Shown piece after piece: positions 43,644-52,384 of a stretch of DNA of 64,000 nucleotides. The DNA is from Lachnospiraceae bacterium (GTDB taxonomy: Bacteria > Bacillota > Clostridia > Lachnospirales > Lachnospiraceae). Where the stretch lies: NCBI GenBank assembly GCA_009774625.1, contig VSOB01000006.1, positions 10,873 through 74,872 of the forward strand, given 5' to 3'. The translations under genes and the position numbers were made by a program. Position 1 is the first letter of the stretch. The number at the start of each line of letters is the position of its first letter. Below the pieces are notes generated by a model. The model was not told where the DNA came from and made no database searches. It worked only from the letters and a program-made list of their open reading frames with translations.

Positions 43644-43667
43644 AGTTTTTGACCTGGGCGTCGATAT
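43641..43667 (+). promoter_or_regulatory. Sigma-28 (flagellar sigma)-type promoter
   Basis: TAAA (43641-43644, overlapping the hydratase stop) is followed after exactly 15 bases by GTCGATAT (43660-43667), matching the TAAA-N15-GCCGATAA consensus at 10 of 12 positions. Confidence 0.65.
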
Positions 43668-43823
43668 ATTAAATACAGAGAGGGGTACATGGCCAATGCC
43701 TTTTTCTGCAAATATATGACGCTGATGGACCAAGGATGGTATTTGATGAGGAACAGGAGGTTCCGGACCCAAATGCTGTCCTTTTTTCATGGAAGAATGG
43801 GATATCAGGGAACGGGGGTAATA

Positions 43824-44888
43824 TTGCGAATTAATTCCAGCACAATAGGAATGGAGTCCGCCAGAAGTTATACTTCTGTCACAAAAAAATCAGTAAGTTT
43901 TACGAGCCGTACATATGCCGGCTTTTTGGGAAGAAAGGAAGGAAGCCTGACTTTCAATGGTATGCTTTCAGACAAAGATGAGGGCAAACGAACAGGAAAA
44001 GGAAATCAGAAGGATGCCATGCTGGATATGCAAAACAAATATTCCATGTCCGGGATATCCAGAGTCTCCATGCGGGGTGAGATGGACTCTTACAACCGGA
44101 TCAGACAGCAGTGCATCAGGTATCTGATGGGGCTATTCAGTGGAAACAGGCAAAGCGCCTCCAGCTCCATATGGGAAGGCAGCAGCTCTGCAGGCGGTGC
44201 ATCTATTTCGACCACTGTATTTTCCACTTCGATCAGTGAAACCTACATGGAAGAGGAGAATACCTCTTTCCAGACCACGGGCAGTGTGGTGACTGCTGAC
44301 GGAAGAAAGATAGAGTTTAATCTGGAGATGGAGATGAGCCGCAGCTTCCAGAGCACTTATCAGCAGACCTATGAGATGATGTACCATAATGTACAGACCT
44401 GTGATCCGCTGGTCATCAATCTGGACGGCAATGTGGCGTCTGTATCGGATCAGAAGTTTTTGTTCGACATCGACGGGGACGGCGTTCTGGACGAGATATC
44501 AGAGCTGAGTGCAGGCAGCGGTTATCTGGCGATTGATAAAAACGGCGACGGTAAGATCAACGACGGCACGGAACTGTTCGGGCCCCAGTCCGGCAATGGC
44601 TTTGCAGATCTGGCAAAGTATGATGACGACGGCAACGGCTGGATCGACGAGGATGATGCGATTTGGGAAAAGCTGCTGATCTGGACAAAGGATGAAAACG
44701 GAAAGGATCAGTTGTATCATGTTTCTGAGAAAGGGATCGGTGCGATCTGCCTGAAAAATCAATCCACTGATTTTTCACTGAATTCCATGAAAGACAATCA
44801 GACCAATGCGTTTATCCGCAGCACAGGCATCTTTTTGTACGAAAATGGAACCGTCGGTACAGTGCAGCATGTGGACATGGCAAAATAA
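43824..44888 (+). CDS. Protein with calcium-binding-loop repeats, putative member of the flagellar regulon
   Basis: A 354-residue protein with no signal peptide. The N-terminus reads RINSSTIGMESARSYTSVT. A Ser-rich middle region follows. The C-terminal third has three EF-hand or dockerin-like Asp-rich loops: DIDGDGVLDE, DKNGDGKINDGTE and DDDGNGWIDEDD, each suited to bind Ca2+. A TTG start at 43824 is chosen because GGGGGT lies directly upstream; an in-frame ATG at 43689 would add 45 residues of unlikely sequence. It follows a sigma-28-type promoter, which suggests co-expression with flagella. No named family recognised. Confidence 0.6.
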   Translation: MRINSSTIGMESARSYTSVTKKSVSFTSRTYAGFLGRKEGSLTFNGMLSDKDEGKRTGKGNQKDAMLDMQNKYSMSGISRVSMRGEMDSYNRIRQQCIRYLMGLFSGNRQSASSSIWEGSSSAGGASISTTVFSTSISETYMEEENTSFQTTGSVVTADGRKIEFNLEMEMSRSFQSTYQQTYEMMYHNVQTCDPLVINLDGNVASVSDQKFLFDIDGDGVLDEISELSAGSGYLAIDKNGDGKINDGTELFGPQSGNGFADLAKYDDDGNGWIDEDDAIWEKLLIWTKDENGKDQLYHVSEKGIGAICLKNQSTDFSLNSMKDNQTNAFIRSTGIFLYENGTVGTVQHVDMAK

Positions 44889-44971
44889 CAGAAAAAATTG
44901 CGGCAAAACAGAATAAAAAGCAAGGGGAATCTCATACTTATAGAAAGAGCATAACAGGTTCGGAGATTTCC

Positions 44972-45931
44972 ATGAGGCGAATGCGCATAAACGGAAAAAG
45001 AACTGTATCCAATGGAAGATATCTGTCGGCAGCAGTTCTTTTTTGTGTGGGACTGGTGTTTCTGTATGGCTGCTTTCATGAAAAACAATCGGGCAGCACT
45101 GCCGTATCGGCCCACAGCCGGTATGTGGTAGTAACGGAAAGCCTGGCAGGACGGGAGGAGGTGCCTTTGGAGGAATATCTGATCGGTGCGCTGGCGGTGA
45201 CAGTACCGGAGGATTTTTCGGCGCAGGCATGCAGGGCGCAGGCGGTTATTCTGCGTACCAATGCGGTATGGTTTGCACAGGAGGCGGGGAGCGAGCGGAT
45301 CTATTGTCAGGATCTGGGACAGAACTTTTTAACGGTCCGGGAATTGGAGGAGAAATGGGGAGATGCCTATGCAGAGCAGTATGAAAAACTGGCGGACGCA
45401 GTGTATGACACGAGAGATCAGATCATGCAGTATGAGGGAATCCCTGTGGAGCTTCCCTATTTTCCATTGAGCGCCGGGATGACCCGGAGCGGCGAGGGGT
45501 TGGCTTTGCAGGAGACTTATCCTTATCTGCAGTCAGTGCCCTGCACTGCGGACCCTTTTTCGGAACATTTTGAACAGGAGATCATATTGACTCAAAGTGA
45601 GATAGCAAAGACGCTGGGTGAAATGTTTGATTCGGAGGAAGAGGTGGCCTGGGAGGATATCGAACTTGTATGGGACAGTGCAGGTTATGTCACAGAGATG
45701 ACCTGGAAGGAAAAGAGGATTTCCGGAGAGCAGTTCCGGGCTAAGCTGGGATTGGCTTCCGCCTGTTTTACAGTGGAACAGGATAAGAACAGGCTGTATA
45801 TTGTAACAAAAGGAATCGGCCACGGACTGGGGATGAGTCTGTATGAAGCCAATGAAATGGGGAAGGAAGGAAAGGAGTATCAGGAAATTCTGGGCTATTT
45901 TTTCCCGGATTGTGAAATTGTAAAAAACTGA
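44972..45931 (+). CDS. spoIID: SpoIID-like sporulation protein with altered catalytic residue
   Basis: SpoIID is a membrane-anchored lytic transglycosylase that thins septal peptidoglycan during engulfment. This 319-residue protein has an N-terminal membrane segment (about 17-34), PLEEYLIGALAV, QACRAQAVILRTNAVW and the C-terminal GIGHGLGMSLYEANEMG, all characteristic. The family's catalytic Glu lies in an AAEMP motif; here the aligned segment is AVTVP, with Thr77 in place of Glu. A weak sigma-E-like CATACTTA lies at 44933-44940. It is followed by the spoIIQ-like gene, as in other Clostridia. Confidence 0.85.
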   Translation: MRRMRINGKRTVSNGRYLSAAVLFCVGLVFLYGCFHEKQSGSTAVSAHSRYVVVTESLAGREEVPLEEYLIGALAVTVPEDFSAQACRAQAVILRTNAVWFAQEAGSERIYCQDLGQNFLTVRELEEKWGDAYAEQYEKLADAVYDTRDQIMQYEGIPVELPYFPLSAGMTRSGEGLALQETYPYLQSVPCTADPFSEHFEQEIILTQSEIAKTLGEMFDSEEEVAWEDIELVWDSAGYVTEMTWKEKRISGEQFRAKLGLASACFTVEQDKNRLYIVTKGIGHGLGMSLYEANEMGKEGKEYQEILGYFFPDCEIVKN

Positions 45932-45976
45932 ATAAAAGAAACCGTAAGTGGCAAGACTGGGGATGAGGTGATAAGC

Positions 45977-46858
45977 ATGAGAAGAAATCGTTCCACAATG
46001 AAAAAAGAAAGAATTATTATGTTGGTTTCTTCGGTATTTGTCCTGACAGCTCTGACCATGACCGGTTTTTATGTGAAAGAAAAGAATGAAGCGGATAAAG
46101 ACGGTTATGTGGTGGACATGAGCGCACTGGAAAAGAAAACCGAAGATAAGACAAAAGAAATTGCCGAATCGGTTGAGCAGGATCAGACCGCGGAAAATCC
46201 GGCACAGGGAAATGATCTGGATTATGATCCCAATTTTCAGGAGGCTTCCTCCCAGGGAGTAACCAATGCCTGGGACAACGAGGAAAGCGCCAGAGCGTCG
46301 GAGGATGAGACTGCCAATAAGGACATGGCAGAGGAAGGCGCCAGAGAGAGTGAGGAAACCCAGTCCACAGAGCCTGATGACAGCGAAACCGAGCAGAGTC
46401 AGGCAGTGGAAACCGCATCTATGGAAGCTGCCAAAGCCCTTTCTTTCCATGAAAAGGACAATCTTGGATGGCCGGTGGCAGGCAATGTACTGATTAATTA
46501 CAGTATGGATAAGACGGTATATTTCCCCACACTTCAGCAGTACAAATACAGTCCGGCTATCGTCATAGCGGCTTCGGAGGGAGAAAACATCACAGCCTCC
46601 GCAGACGGGAAGGTACTGTCTGTATTTGAAAATGCGGAGATTGGACAGGCTGTTACAGTGGACATTGGCAACGGATATGAATTGACCTACGGCCAGTTAA
46701 AGGATATTATGGTATTAAAAGGGGATATAATTAGCTCCGGGGATATCATCGGCAAGGTGGCAGCGCCTACCAAATATTACAGTGTGGAAGGGCCGAATGT
46801 GTACTTTAAGCTGACAAAGGACGGCAGACCGGTCAACCCGCTGAGCAATCTGGAATAG
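45977..46858 (+). CDS. spoIIQ: SpoIIQ-like M23-family protein without zinc ligands
   Basis: A forespore-side component of the engulfment channel, which pairs with SpoIIIAH. The 293 residues comprise an N-terminal TM (about 14-33), a long acidic linker rich in Glu, Ser and Asp (about 45-160), and a LytM/M23 beta-fold at the C-terminus. The zinc-binding His and Asp of active M23 peptidases are absent: the segments read YSPAIVIAA, YGQLKDI and NVYFKL. SpoIIQ of Bacillus is likewise degenerate, whereas that of C. difficile keeps the site. GAGGTG precedes ATG 45977. Confidence 0.75.
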   Translation: MRRNRSTMKKERIIMLVSSVFVLTALTMTGFYVKEKNEADKDGYVVDMSALEKKTEDKTKEIAESVEQDQTAENPAQGNDLDYDPNFQEASSQGVTNAWDNEESARASEDETANKDMAEEGARESEETQSTEPDDSETEQSQAVETASMEAAKALSFHEKDNLGWPVAGNVLINYSMDKTVYFPTLQQYKYSPAIVIAASEGENITASADGKVLSVFENAEIGQAVTVDIGNGYELTYGQLKDIMVLKGDIISSGDIIGKVAAPTKYYSVEGPNVYFKLTKDGRPVNPLSNLE

Positions 46859-46881
46859 TCAAAAGGATCAGGGAGATACCA

Positions 46882-47145
46882 ATGATATGTTATACCTATA
46901 TGGTGGAATGCAGCGATAAAAGCCTGTATACCGGGTGGACAAACAATCTGGAAAAGAGAATACAGGCCCACAATGCGAAAAAGGGGGCGGCTTATACGAG
47001 AAGCCGCACGCCGGTCAGGCTTGTATACTATGAAACCTTTGCCACCAAACAGGAAGCCATGCGGCGGGAATATGAAGTCAAGCAGTATACCAGAAAAGAA
47101 AAGCTGGCTTTGATCCGAAGCAGAAAAGACTCCCTGATCCTCTGA
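46882..47145 (+). CDS. GIY-YIG domain protein (UPF0213-like)
   Basis: An 87-residue single-domain protein with the YTYMVECSDKSLYTGWTNNL start of the GIY-YIG nuclease fold, the Arg in LEKRIQAHN and a downstream conserved Glu (QEAMRREYEVKQ). Its biochemical role in this subgroup is unknown. GGGAGATACC precedes ATG 46882. Confidence 0.85.
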   Translation: MICYTYMVECSDKSLYTGWTNNLEKRIQAHNAKKGAAYTRSRTPVRLVYYETFATKQEAMRREYEVKQYTRKEKLALIRSRKDSLIL

Positions 47146-47165
47146 TGCATAATAGGGAAAAAAAG

Positions 47166-47206
47166 AAGCATACTACTTCACTGACGAGAGAGGTGATAGT
47201 ATGCTT
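47166..47206 (+). promoter_or_regulatory. Hairpin enclosing the ribosome site and start codon of the amidohydrolase gene
   Basis: Perfect 10-base arms AAGCATACTA (47166-47175) and TAGTATGCTT (47197-47206). The 3' arm contains ATG 47201 and is followed by TTTTATT; the AGAGGTGA ribosome site lies in the loop. It could terminate transcription from the GIY-YIG gene and also limit translation of the amidohydrolase. Confidence 0.55.
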
Positions 47207-48463
47207 TTTATTGCGAACGCCACGCTGTATCCGATGGCAGAGGGTATGCCGGAGCGGATGGAGCATGCCTGTATCGCTGCGCAGGACGGAAAGATCCTGC
47301 GGGCAGGTACCGGATTTACTTATGAGGAAGTCTGTGGGGCGCTTCACCGGAGCGAAAAAGACCAGGAAGAAGATACGTACATTGATGCAGGCGGAAACTG
47401 GGTGATGCCGGGCATCATAGAAGCCCATTGTCATATGGGAATCACGGAAGAGAAAAAAGGGATGGAAGGGGATGACTGTAATGAAACAGTGGATCCCATC
47501 ACACCCCAACTGCGTGCCATCGATGCCATTAACAGCATGGATGCAGCTTTTGACGATGCAGTGCGTGCCGGTATCACATCCGCCATGATCGGGCCGGGCA
47601 GTTCCAATGTGGTGGGAGGACAGTTTGCCTTTGTAAAAACAAAGGGGCGGAGAATCGACGATCTGATCGTACTGGCTCCGGCGGCTATGAAGGTGGCATT
47701 CGGAGAAAATCCCAAGGTAAATTACGGCGGCCAGGGAAAATCTCCGTCCACCCGCATGGCAATAGCGGCCATGCTGCGGGAAGAGCTGACAAAGGCTAAT
47801 TGTTATAAAAGAAAAAAAGAGAAAAATCAGGATGATTTTGAACCGGATTTTCATTATGAGGCATGGATGCCTGTCCTGGAGCGGAAGATTCCCCTGAAAG
47901 CCCATGTGCATCGGGTGGATGATATTTTTACCGCCATCCGGATTGCGGAGGAATTTGGGCTTACCATGACGCTGGATCACTGCAGTGAAGGACATATGAT
48001 TGCGGAAGAGATCAAAGCATCCGGGTTTCCGGCCATCGTGGGTCCTGATCTGGCCAGCCGGAGCAAGATTGAGGTACAGAATATGGCTTTTAAGACAGCA
48101 GGCATTTTGCACAGGCATGGGATCAAAACGGCGATTACCACAGACCATCCCGTTTCTCTGATTGCGTCGCTGCCGCTCTGCGCGGGCCTGGCAGTGAAGG
48201 CAGGGCTGCCTCTGATGGAAGGACTGCGGGCTATTACGATCAATGCTGCGCAGATCTGCAATGTGGCCGGCCGGGTAGGCTCGCTGGAAGAAGGCAAAGA
48301 TGCGGACATCGCCATTTTTGACGGCAATCCGATGGAGGTGTTTACCAATACTCTGATGACTGTGATTGACGGAAAGGTAGTATATCGGAATCATACTGGA
48401 AATATGCCGTCAAATGGGCCGGCCGCAGGCGGAAAATCCTCCAGACAGGATTCTTTTTTATAA
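47201..48463 (+). CDS. Metal-dependent amidohydrolase
   Basis: A 420-residue TIM-barrel amidohydrolase. Metal-binding residues are visible: HCH in GIIEAHCHMGI, the histidines of LKAHVHRVDD and TLDHCSEGH, and the Asp of ITTDHPVS. The C-terminal EEGKDADIAIFDGNPMEV strand closes the small beta-domain. It resembles imidazolonepropionase- or dihydroorotase-like relatives of unassigned substrate. The start is fixed by AGAGGTGATAGT and lies inside a hairpin. Confidence 0.85.
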   Translation: MLFIANATLYPMAEGMPERMEHACIAAQDGKILRAGTGFTYEEVCGALHRSEKDQEEDTYIDAGGNWVMPGIIEAHCHMGITEEKKGMEGDDCNETVDPITPQLRAIDAINSMDAAFDDAVRAGITSAMIGPGSSNVVGGQFAFVKTKGRRIDDLIVLAPAAMKVAFGENPKVNYGGQGKSPSTRMAIAAMLREELTKANCYKRKKEKNQDDFEPDFHYEAWMPVLERKIPLKAHVHRVDDIFTAIRIAEEFGLTMTLDHCSEGHMIAEEIKASGFPAIVGPDLASRSKIEVQNMAFKTAGILHRHGIKTAITTDHPVSLIASLPLCAGLAVKAGLPLMEGLRAITINAAQICNVAGRVGSLEEGKDADIAIFDGNPMEVFTNTLMTVIDGKVVYRNHTGNMPSNGPAAGGKSSRQDSFL

Positions 48464-48472
48464 GGCAAATGC

Positions 48473-48501
48473 TTTACCAAACGGGATAAAAATAGTATAC
48501 T
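48473..48501 (+). promoter_or_regulatory. Promoter directly before the GH9-like lipoprotein gene
   Basis: TTTACC (48473-48478), a 17-base spacer and TATACT (48496-48501). Only six bases separate the -10 from ATG 48508, so a transcript from it would have almost no leader. Confidence 0.45.
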
Positions 48502-48507
48502 GTAACA

Positions 48508-49896
48508 ATGAAAAAAAGATTCTGTTTATTGTTATGCAGCATATGCATTATAGTATCCATCGTGTCGGCAGGCTGCGGCAGCTTTGGACAGTCAGATGTG
48601 TCCCGAACGACAGAACATGTGGAGACGGCGCCGGCAGGAGAGACAAGCCAGGGAGAGCTGGCGCCGGCTGTCCCCGGTGTATGCATTGACAGGATGGGCT
48701 ATGAACCGGAAAAAGAAAAGATCGTTGTCTTTCAGGGGACTGATTTGCCGGACACCTTCACACTGCGGGAGGCGCAGAGCGGACAGATTGTTTATACGGG
48801 GACGATAGAAAAGAAAGGGAATGAGGAAAGCGAAGCGGAATATAATGGTTACGGAGACTTTTCCGATTACCGGAATCCGGGGAGCTATTATATTCAGATT
48901 GACCGGTATGGAGAATCTTATCCCTTCCTGATTCACGACAATCTGTACTATTCTCTTTTTCTGCGGGGATGTACACGGCTGTATGATATGCAGGGAAACG
49001 GGCGGAACGGAACGGGCAGCGGCTGGCAGAGCGGGACAGATAAAGAAAGCATGCTGACGGAAAGCTGTCAGAGTATGTTTCAGTTGCTGCTTTCTTATGA
49101 GATGTTTCCGGAAGTGTATACAGACGATATAGGCATCCCGGAAAGCGGCAATGGAATACCTGATATTCTGGATCTGTGCAGATATGAAGCAGTCCGGCTG
49201 ATGGAACAGACGAAAAACGGTAACATAAACGGCATCCAGTGGGGATATCTGGCGGCAGTGCTGGCGAAATATGCCTATCTGACCAGGAATGACGATGAGG
49301 AGCTGGCGGGAGAATGCCTGCAGGCAGCGGAGGAAGCCTGGAAATGCGCGGAAAAGGATCTGTTTGTTTCGGATGACCTGATCGCTCTGGCAGCGGCGGA
49401 ACTGTACCGCATGACCGGGAGCCGACAGTATCTGGGGCTGGCGGAGGAATACCTGCGGGCCGGGACAGAGCGGGAAACGTCCCTGACGGATCTGGAGTTT
49501 TTTGGCAGTATCACATATATGAATACCAAGAACCCGGTGGACATAGAGTTGTGTGATGCCATGATGAAGAAAATTATGGAAGAGGCGGAAGCGATTGCGG
49601 AACGGGCCGGTCAGAACAGCTTTCTGATCTATGGGGAGCCGGGAGAAGTAGAGACATCAACTTTGCTGCAGCAGACACTTCGGATCTGTCTGGTCAATCA
49701 TATTATCACCAATCATGAATACAGTACGGTGATCGAAAATCATTTTCATTATCTGTTGGGACGCAATCCGGGCAGTATCTGTTATGTATCCTATCGGCAA
49801 GAGCAGGAGCTGCAGGAAGAGGATGTGATGGAGGATGCGGTGCAGATTTCTGCCCTGCTGTTTCTGCTCAGTGAACGGCTTGCCAACGGTGCATAA
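48508..49896 (+). CDS. GH9-like lipoprotein lacking the DAGD motif
   Basis: A 462-residue surface lipoprotein: the signal peptide ends in a SAGC lipobox (Cys23). An Ig-like CelD_N-type domain follows (about 57-145, with NPGSYYIQIDRYG). The rest resembles family 9 glycoside hydrolases: the helix ending SYEMFPE, SGNGIPDILDL, and the C-terminal HYLLGRNPGS. In active GH9 enzymes the sequence after the first helix is WxDAGDY; here it is WQSGTDK (173-179), with one of the two Asp lost, and the C-terminal catalytic Glu motif is not recognisable. It may bind rather than cleave glucans. No ribosome site is seen. Confidence 0.65.
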   Translation: MKKRFCLLLCSICIIVSIVSAGCGSFGQSDVSRTTEHVETAPAGETSQGELAPAVPGVCIDRMGYEPEKEKIVVFQGTDLPDTFTLREAQSGQIVYTGTIEKKGNEESEAEYNGYGDFSDYRNPGSYYIQIDRYGESYPFLIHDNLYYSLFLRGCTRLYDMQGNGRNGTGSGWQSGTDKESMLTESCQSMFQLLLSYEMFPEVYTDDIGIPESGNGIPDILDLCRYEAVRLMEQTKNGNINGIQWGYLAAVLAKYAYLTRNDDEELAGECLQAAEEAWKCAEKDLFVSDDLIALAAAELYRMTGSRQYLGLAEEYLRAGTERETSLTDLEFFGSITYMNTKNPVDIELCDAMMKKIMEEAEAIAERAGQNSFLIYGEPGEVETSTLLQQTLRICLVNHIITNHEYSTVIENHFHYLLGRNPGSICYVSYRQEQELQEEDVMEDAVQISALLFLLSERLANGA

Positions 49897-49908
49897 AAAT
49901 ACTATAGT
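49880..49908 (+). promoter_or_regulatory. Candidate promoter of the ddl-murF operon
   Basis: TTGCCA (49880-49885), a 17-base spacer and TATAGT (49903-49908), 50 bases before ddl. The -35 lies inside the end of the preceding gene. Confidence 0.5.
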
Positions 49909-49957
49909 ACATAAATCAAAAACAGGAACTATAGACAAAAGGGGAGGATGGAACGAT

Positions 49958-50992
49958 ATGAAAATCGTTGTTTTAACAGGCGGAATCAGTACGGAAAGGG
50001 ATGTATCGCTTTCTTCCGGTTCCATGATCTTTCAGGCGCTTTGCAATAGGGGCCATCAGGTTATGCTGTTGGACGTGTACCTGGGATATGACGGAGCAGT
50101 TACAGAGGAGGTATTTGCTTCGTCGAAGGTCCGGGAAGAGGGTACGTCCAGAATCATGCTGACCCATCCGGATCTGGAAAGCGTCAGGGCTATGCGGCCG
50201 GATGGCGACAGTATGTATTTCGGCCCTCACGTCATTGATATCTGCAGGCAGGCAGATATTGTGTTTATGGCCTTGCACGGAGACGGAGAAACCGGCAGGA
50301 TACAGGCCGCTTTTGATCTGATGGGCATTCGGTATACAGGCAGTGATTATGTCAGCAGCGCCATAGCGATGGATAAAGCGCTGACAAAAGAGATTTTTCT
50401 GCAAAATCAGATTCCTACCCCCGGCAGCTTTGCCATGAAAAAGGGAGAGGCGGAGCCGGAGCCGGTTTCCTTTCCCTGCGTGGTAAAAGTATGCAGCGGC
50501 GGTTCCAGTGTGGGTGTGTACATATGTGAGGATCAGGCGTCTTATGAGGCGGCGAAACAGGAAGCCTACTATTATGACAGCCAGATTTTGGTAGAACAGT
50601 ATATCAAAGGCCGGGAGTTTTCTGTGGGCGTGATAGAAGGGAAAGCGCTGCCTGCAATTGAAATCGCACCGCTGGAGGGCTTTTATGACTATAAAAACAA
50701 GTATCAGGCTGGCAGTACGATAGAAACCTGCCCTGCGGATATTCCCAAAGAGGCTGAGATGCGTCTGCGGCAGGCTGCCGAAGGGGCATTCCGGGCGCTG
50801 CGCCTGCAGGCCTATGCACGTATGGATTTTATGATGAATGGGCAGGGAGAGATTTTCTGCCTGGAGGCAAATACGCTGCCGGGGATGACGCCTACCTCGC
50901 TGCTGCCTCAGGAAGCAGCGGCACAGGGGATGGATTTTGAAACATTATGTGAACATCTGATTGAAGTATCGCTTCGGAAGCAGAGGAAATAG
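49958..50992 (+). CDS. ddl: D-alanine--D-alanine ligase
   Basis: Makes the D-Ala-D-Ala dipeptide used by MurF. The 344-residue ATP-grasp enzyme has GGISTERDVSLSSG, MALHGDGETG, the ATP-binding PCVVKVCSGGSSVGV, and LEANTLPGMTPTSLLP. The YDYKNKY segment with its Tyr is typical of D-Ala-D-Ala rather than D-Ala-D-Lac ligases. ATG 49958 begins the conserved N-terminal strand. murF follows after three bases. Confidence 0.93.
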   Translation: MKIVVLTGGISTERDVSLSSGSMIFQALCNRGHQVMLLDVYLGYDGAVTEEVFASSKVREEGTSRIMLTHPDLESVRAMRPDGDSMYFGPHVIDICRQADIVFMALHGDGETGRIQAAFDLMGIRYTGSDYVSSAIAMDKALTKEIFLQNQIPTPGSFAMKKGEAEPEPVSFPCVVKVCSGGSSVGVYICEDQASYEAAKQEAYYYDSQILVEQYIKGREFSVGVIEGKALPAIEIAPLEGFYDYKNKYQAGSTIETCPADIPKEAEMRLRQAAEGAFRALRLQAYARMDFMMNGQGEIFCLEANTLPGMTPTSLLPQEAAAQGMDFETLCEHLIEVSLRKQRK

Positions 50993-50995
50993 GAT

Positions 50996-52384
50996 ATGGA
51001 AAATATGACACTGGAACGGATTGTGCGGGCATGCGGCGGGACATACCGGGGCGCGGAAGCGGATCGGAACAAAGAAGTGGCGGGGGTGGTATTGGATTCC
51101 CGTCAGGCGGAGGCAGGCTTTTGCTTTATTGCCGTGAAGGGAGAGCGCGTGGACGGGCACAGCTTTATCAGTGAAGTGCTGCAGAAAGGTGCGCTTTGTG
51201 TAATATGCGAACAGATACCGGAAGGCATTTCGGGTAATTTTATTGTGGTCAGGGATTCTTTTCAGGCATTGAGAGAAGTAGCCAGTGCCTATCGGCGTCT
51301 GCAGCACATTCCCATTATAGGGATTACCGGCAGTGTGGGAAAGACCAGTACAAAGGAATTTATAGCAGGCGTACTGGCGCGGAAATACCGCGTGCTGAAA
51401 ACAGAGGGGAATTATAACAATGAAATCGGGGTGCCGCTGACACTTCTGCGGATACGCAGAGAGCATGAGATCGCAGTGGTGGAAATGGGGATCAATCATT
51501 TTGGAGAAATGCGCCGTTTAAGCCGGATGGTGCAGCCGGATGTGTGTGTCCTGACCAACATCGGGGAGTGCCATCTGGAGTTTCTCAAATCCAGAGAAGG
51601 AGTATTACAGGCAAAATCGGAAATCTTTGAATATATGCAGGAGTATGGCCGGGTCTATGTGAATGGGGATGACGATATGCTGCGAAATATCGAACGGGTC
51701 AAAAACCGCAGACCGGTTACGTTCGGTATGCATCACAGAAATGCCTACTATGCGGACGAGATCGTATATGATGGCCTGAACGGAAGCCGTGCGGTGATCC
51801 ATACAGGGACGGACAGCTTTCCTGTAAAGATCGGTCTGCCCGGTGAGCATATGGTCAGGAATGCACTGGCGGCTACTGCAATCGGTGAGCAGTTTGGCCT
51901 GACCAGACAGGAGATTACGGAAGGGATCGCTTCTGTCAGACCGGTGAACGGGCGCAGCAATATCATTGCGCTGAATGGACTGACCCTGATTGATGACTGC
52001 TATAATGCCAATCCTATGTCCATGCGGGCGGCGCTGGATATGCTGGCCGAAGCCGGAGGCCGGACGGTTGCCATATTGGGAGATATGGGTGAACTGGGAG
52101 AAAAGGAAGGAAAGTTCCATAAGGAAGTGGGTGCCTATGCAGTGCAGAAACATCTGACCGGACTGATCTGTGTGGGACGTCTGGCCAGGTTTATATATCA
52201 GGGCGGCTGCAAGGCAAAGGGAAAAACTCTGAGCAATACCTTTGTCCAATACTATGAGACGAGAGAGGCGCTGCTGAACAGGCTGGCCGGGGGCGGACTG
52301 ATTCCGGAAGGAACCACCGTACTGGTAAAAGCCTCTCACAGTATGGGCTTTTCTGCCATTGTGGAGGCTTTGAAAGGAAGTTAA
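50996..52384 (+). CDS. murF: UDP-N-acetylmuramoyl-tripeptide--D-alanyl-D-alanine ligase
   Basis: Adds D-Ala-D-Ala to the UDP-MurNAc tripeptide. The 462-residue Mur ligase has the ATP loop GITGSVGKTSTKE, NYNNEIGVPLTLL, DDCYNANPMSM and GDMGELG. It follows ddl by three bases, so substrate maker and user are co-expressed. Its stop overlaps by four bases the stop of the convergent acyltransferase gene. Confidence 0.95.
   Translation: MENMTLERIVRACGGTYRGAEADRNKEVAGVVLDSRQAEAGFCFIAVKGERVDGHSFISEVLQKGALCVICEQIPEGISGNFIVVRDSFQALREVASAYRRLQHIPIIGITGSVGKTSTKEFIAGVLARKYRVLKTEGNYNNEIGVPLTLLRIRREHEIAVVEMGINHFGEMRRLSRMVQPDVCVLTNIGECHLEFLKSREGVLQAKSEIFEYMQEYGRVYVNGDDDMLRNIERVKNRRPVTFGMHHRNAYYADEIVYDGLNGSRAVIHTGTDSFPVKIGLPGEHMVRNALAATAIGEQFGLTRQEITEGIASVRPVNGRSNIIALNGLTLIDDCYNANPMSMRAALDMLAEAGGRTVAILGDMGELGEKEGKFHKEVGAYAVQKHLTGLICVGRLARFIYQGGCKAKGKTLSNTFVQYYETREALLNRLAGGGLIPEGTTVLVKASHSMGFSAIVEALKGS

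Noticed and set aside
44933..44940. Sigma-E promoter before spoIID (CATACTTA)
   Set aside because: The -10 resembles the consensus, but the -35 region is a poor match, so it is mentioned only in the gene entry.
52381..52384. Four-base tail-to-tail overlap of murF and plsC as a regulatory feature
   Set aside because: Short convergent overlaps are common and nothing else here indicates antisense control.
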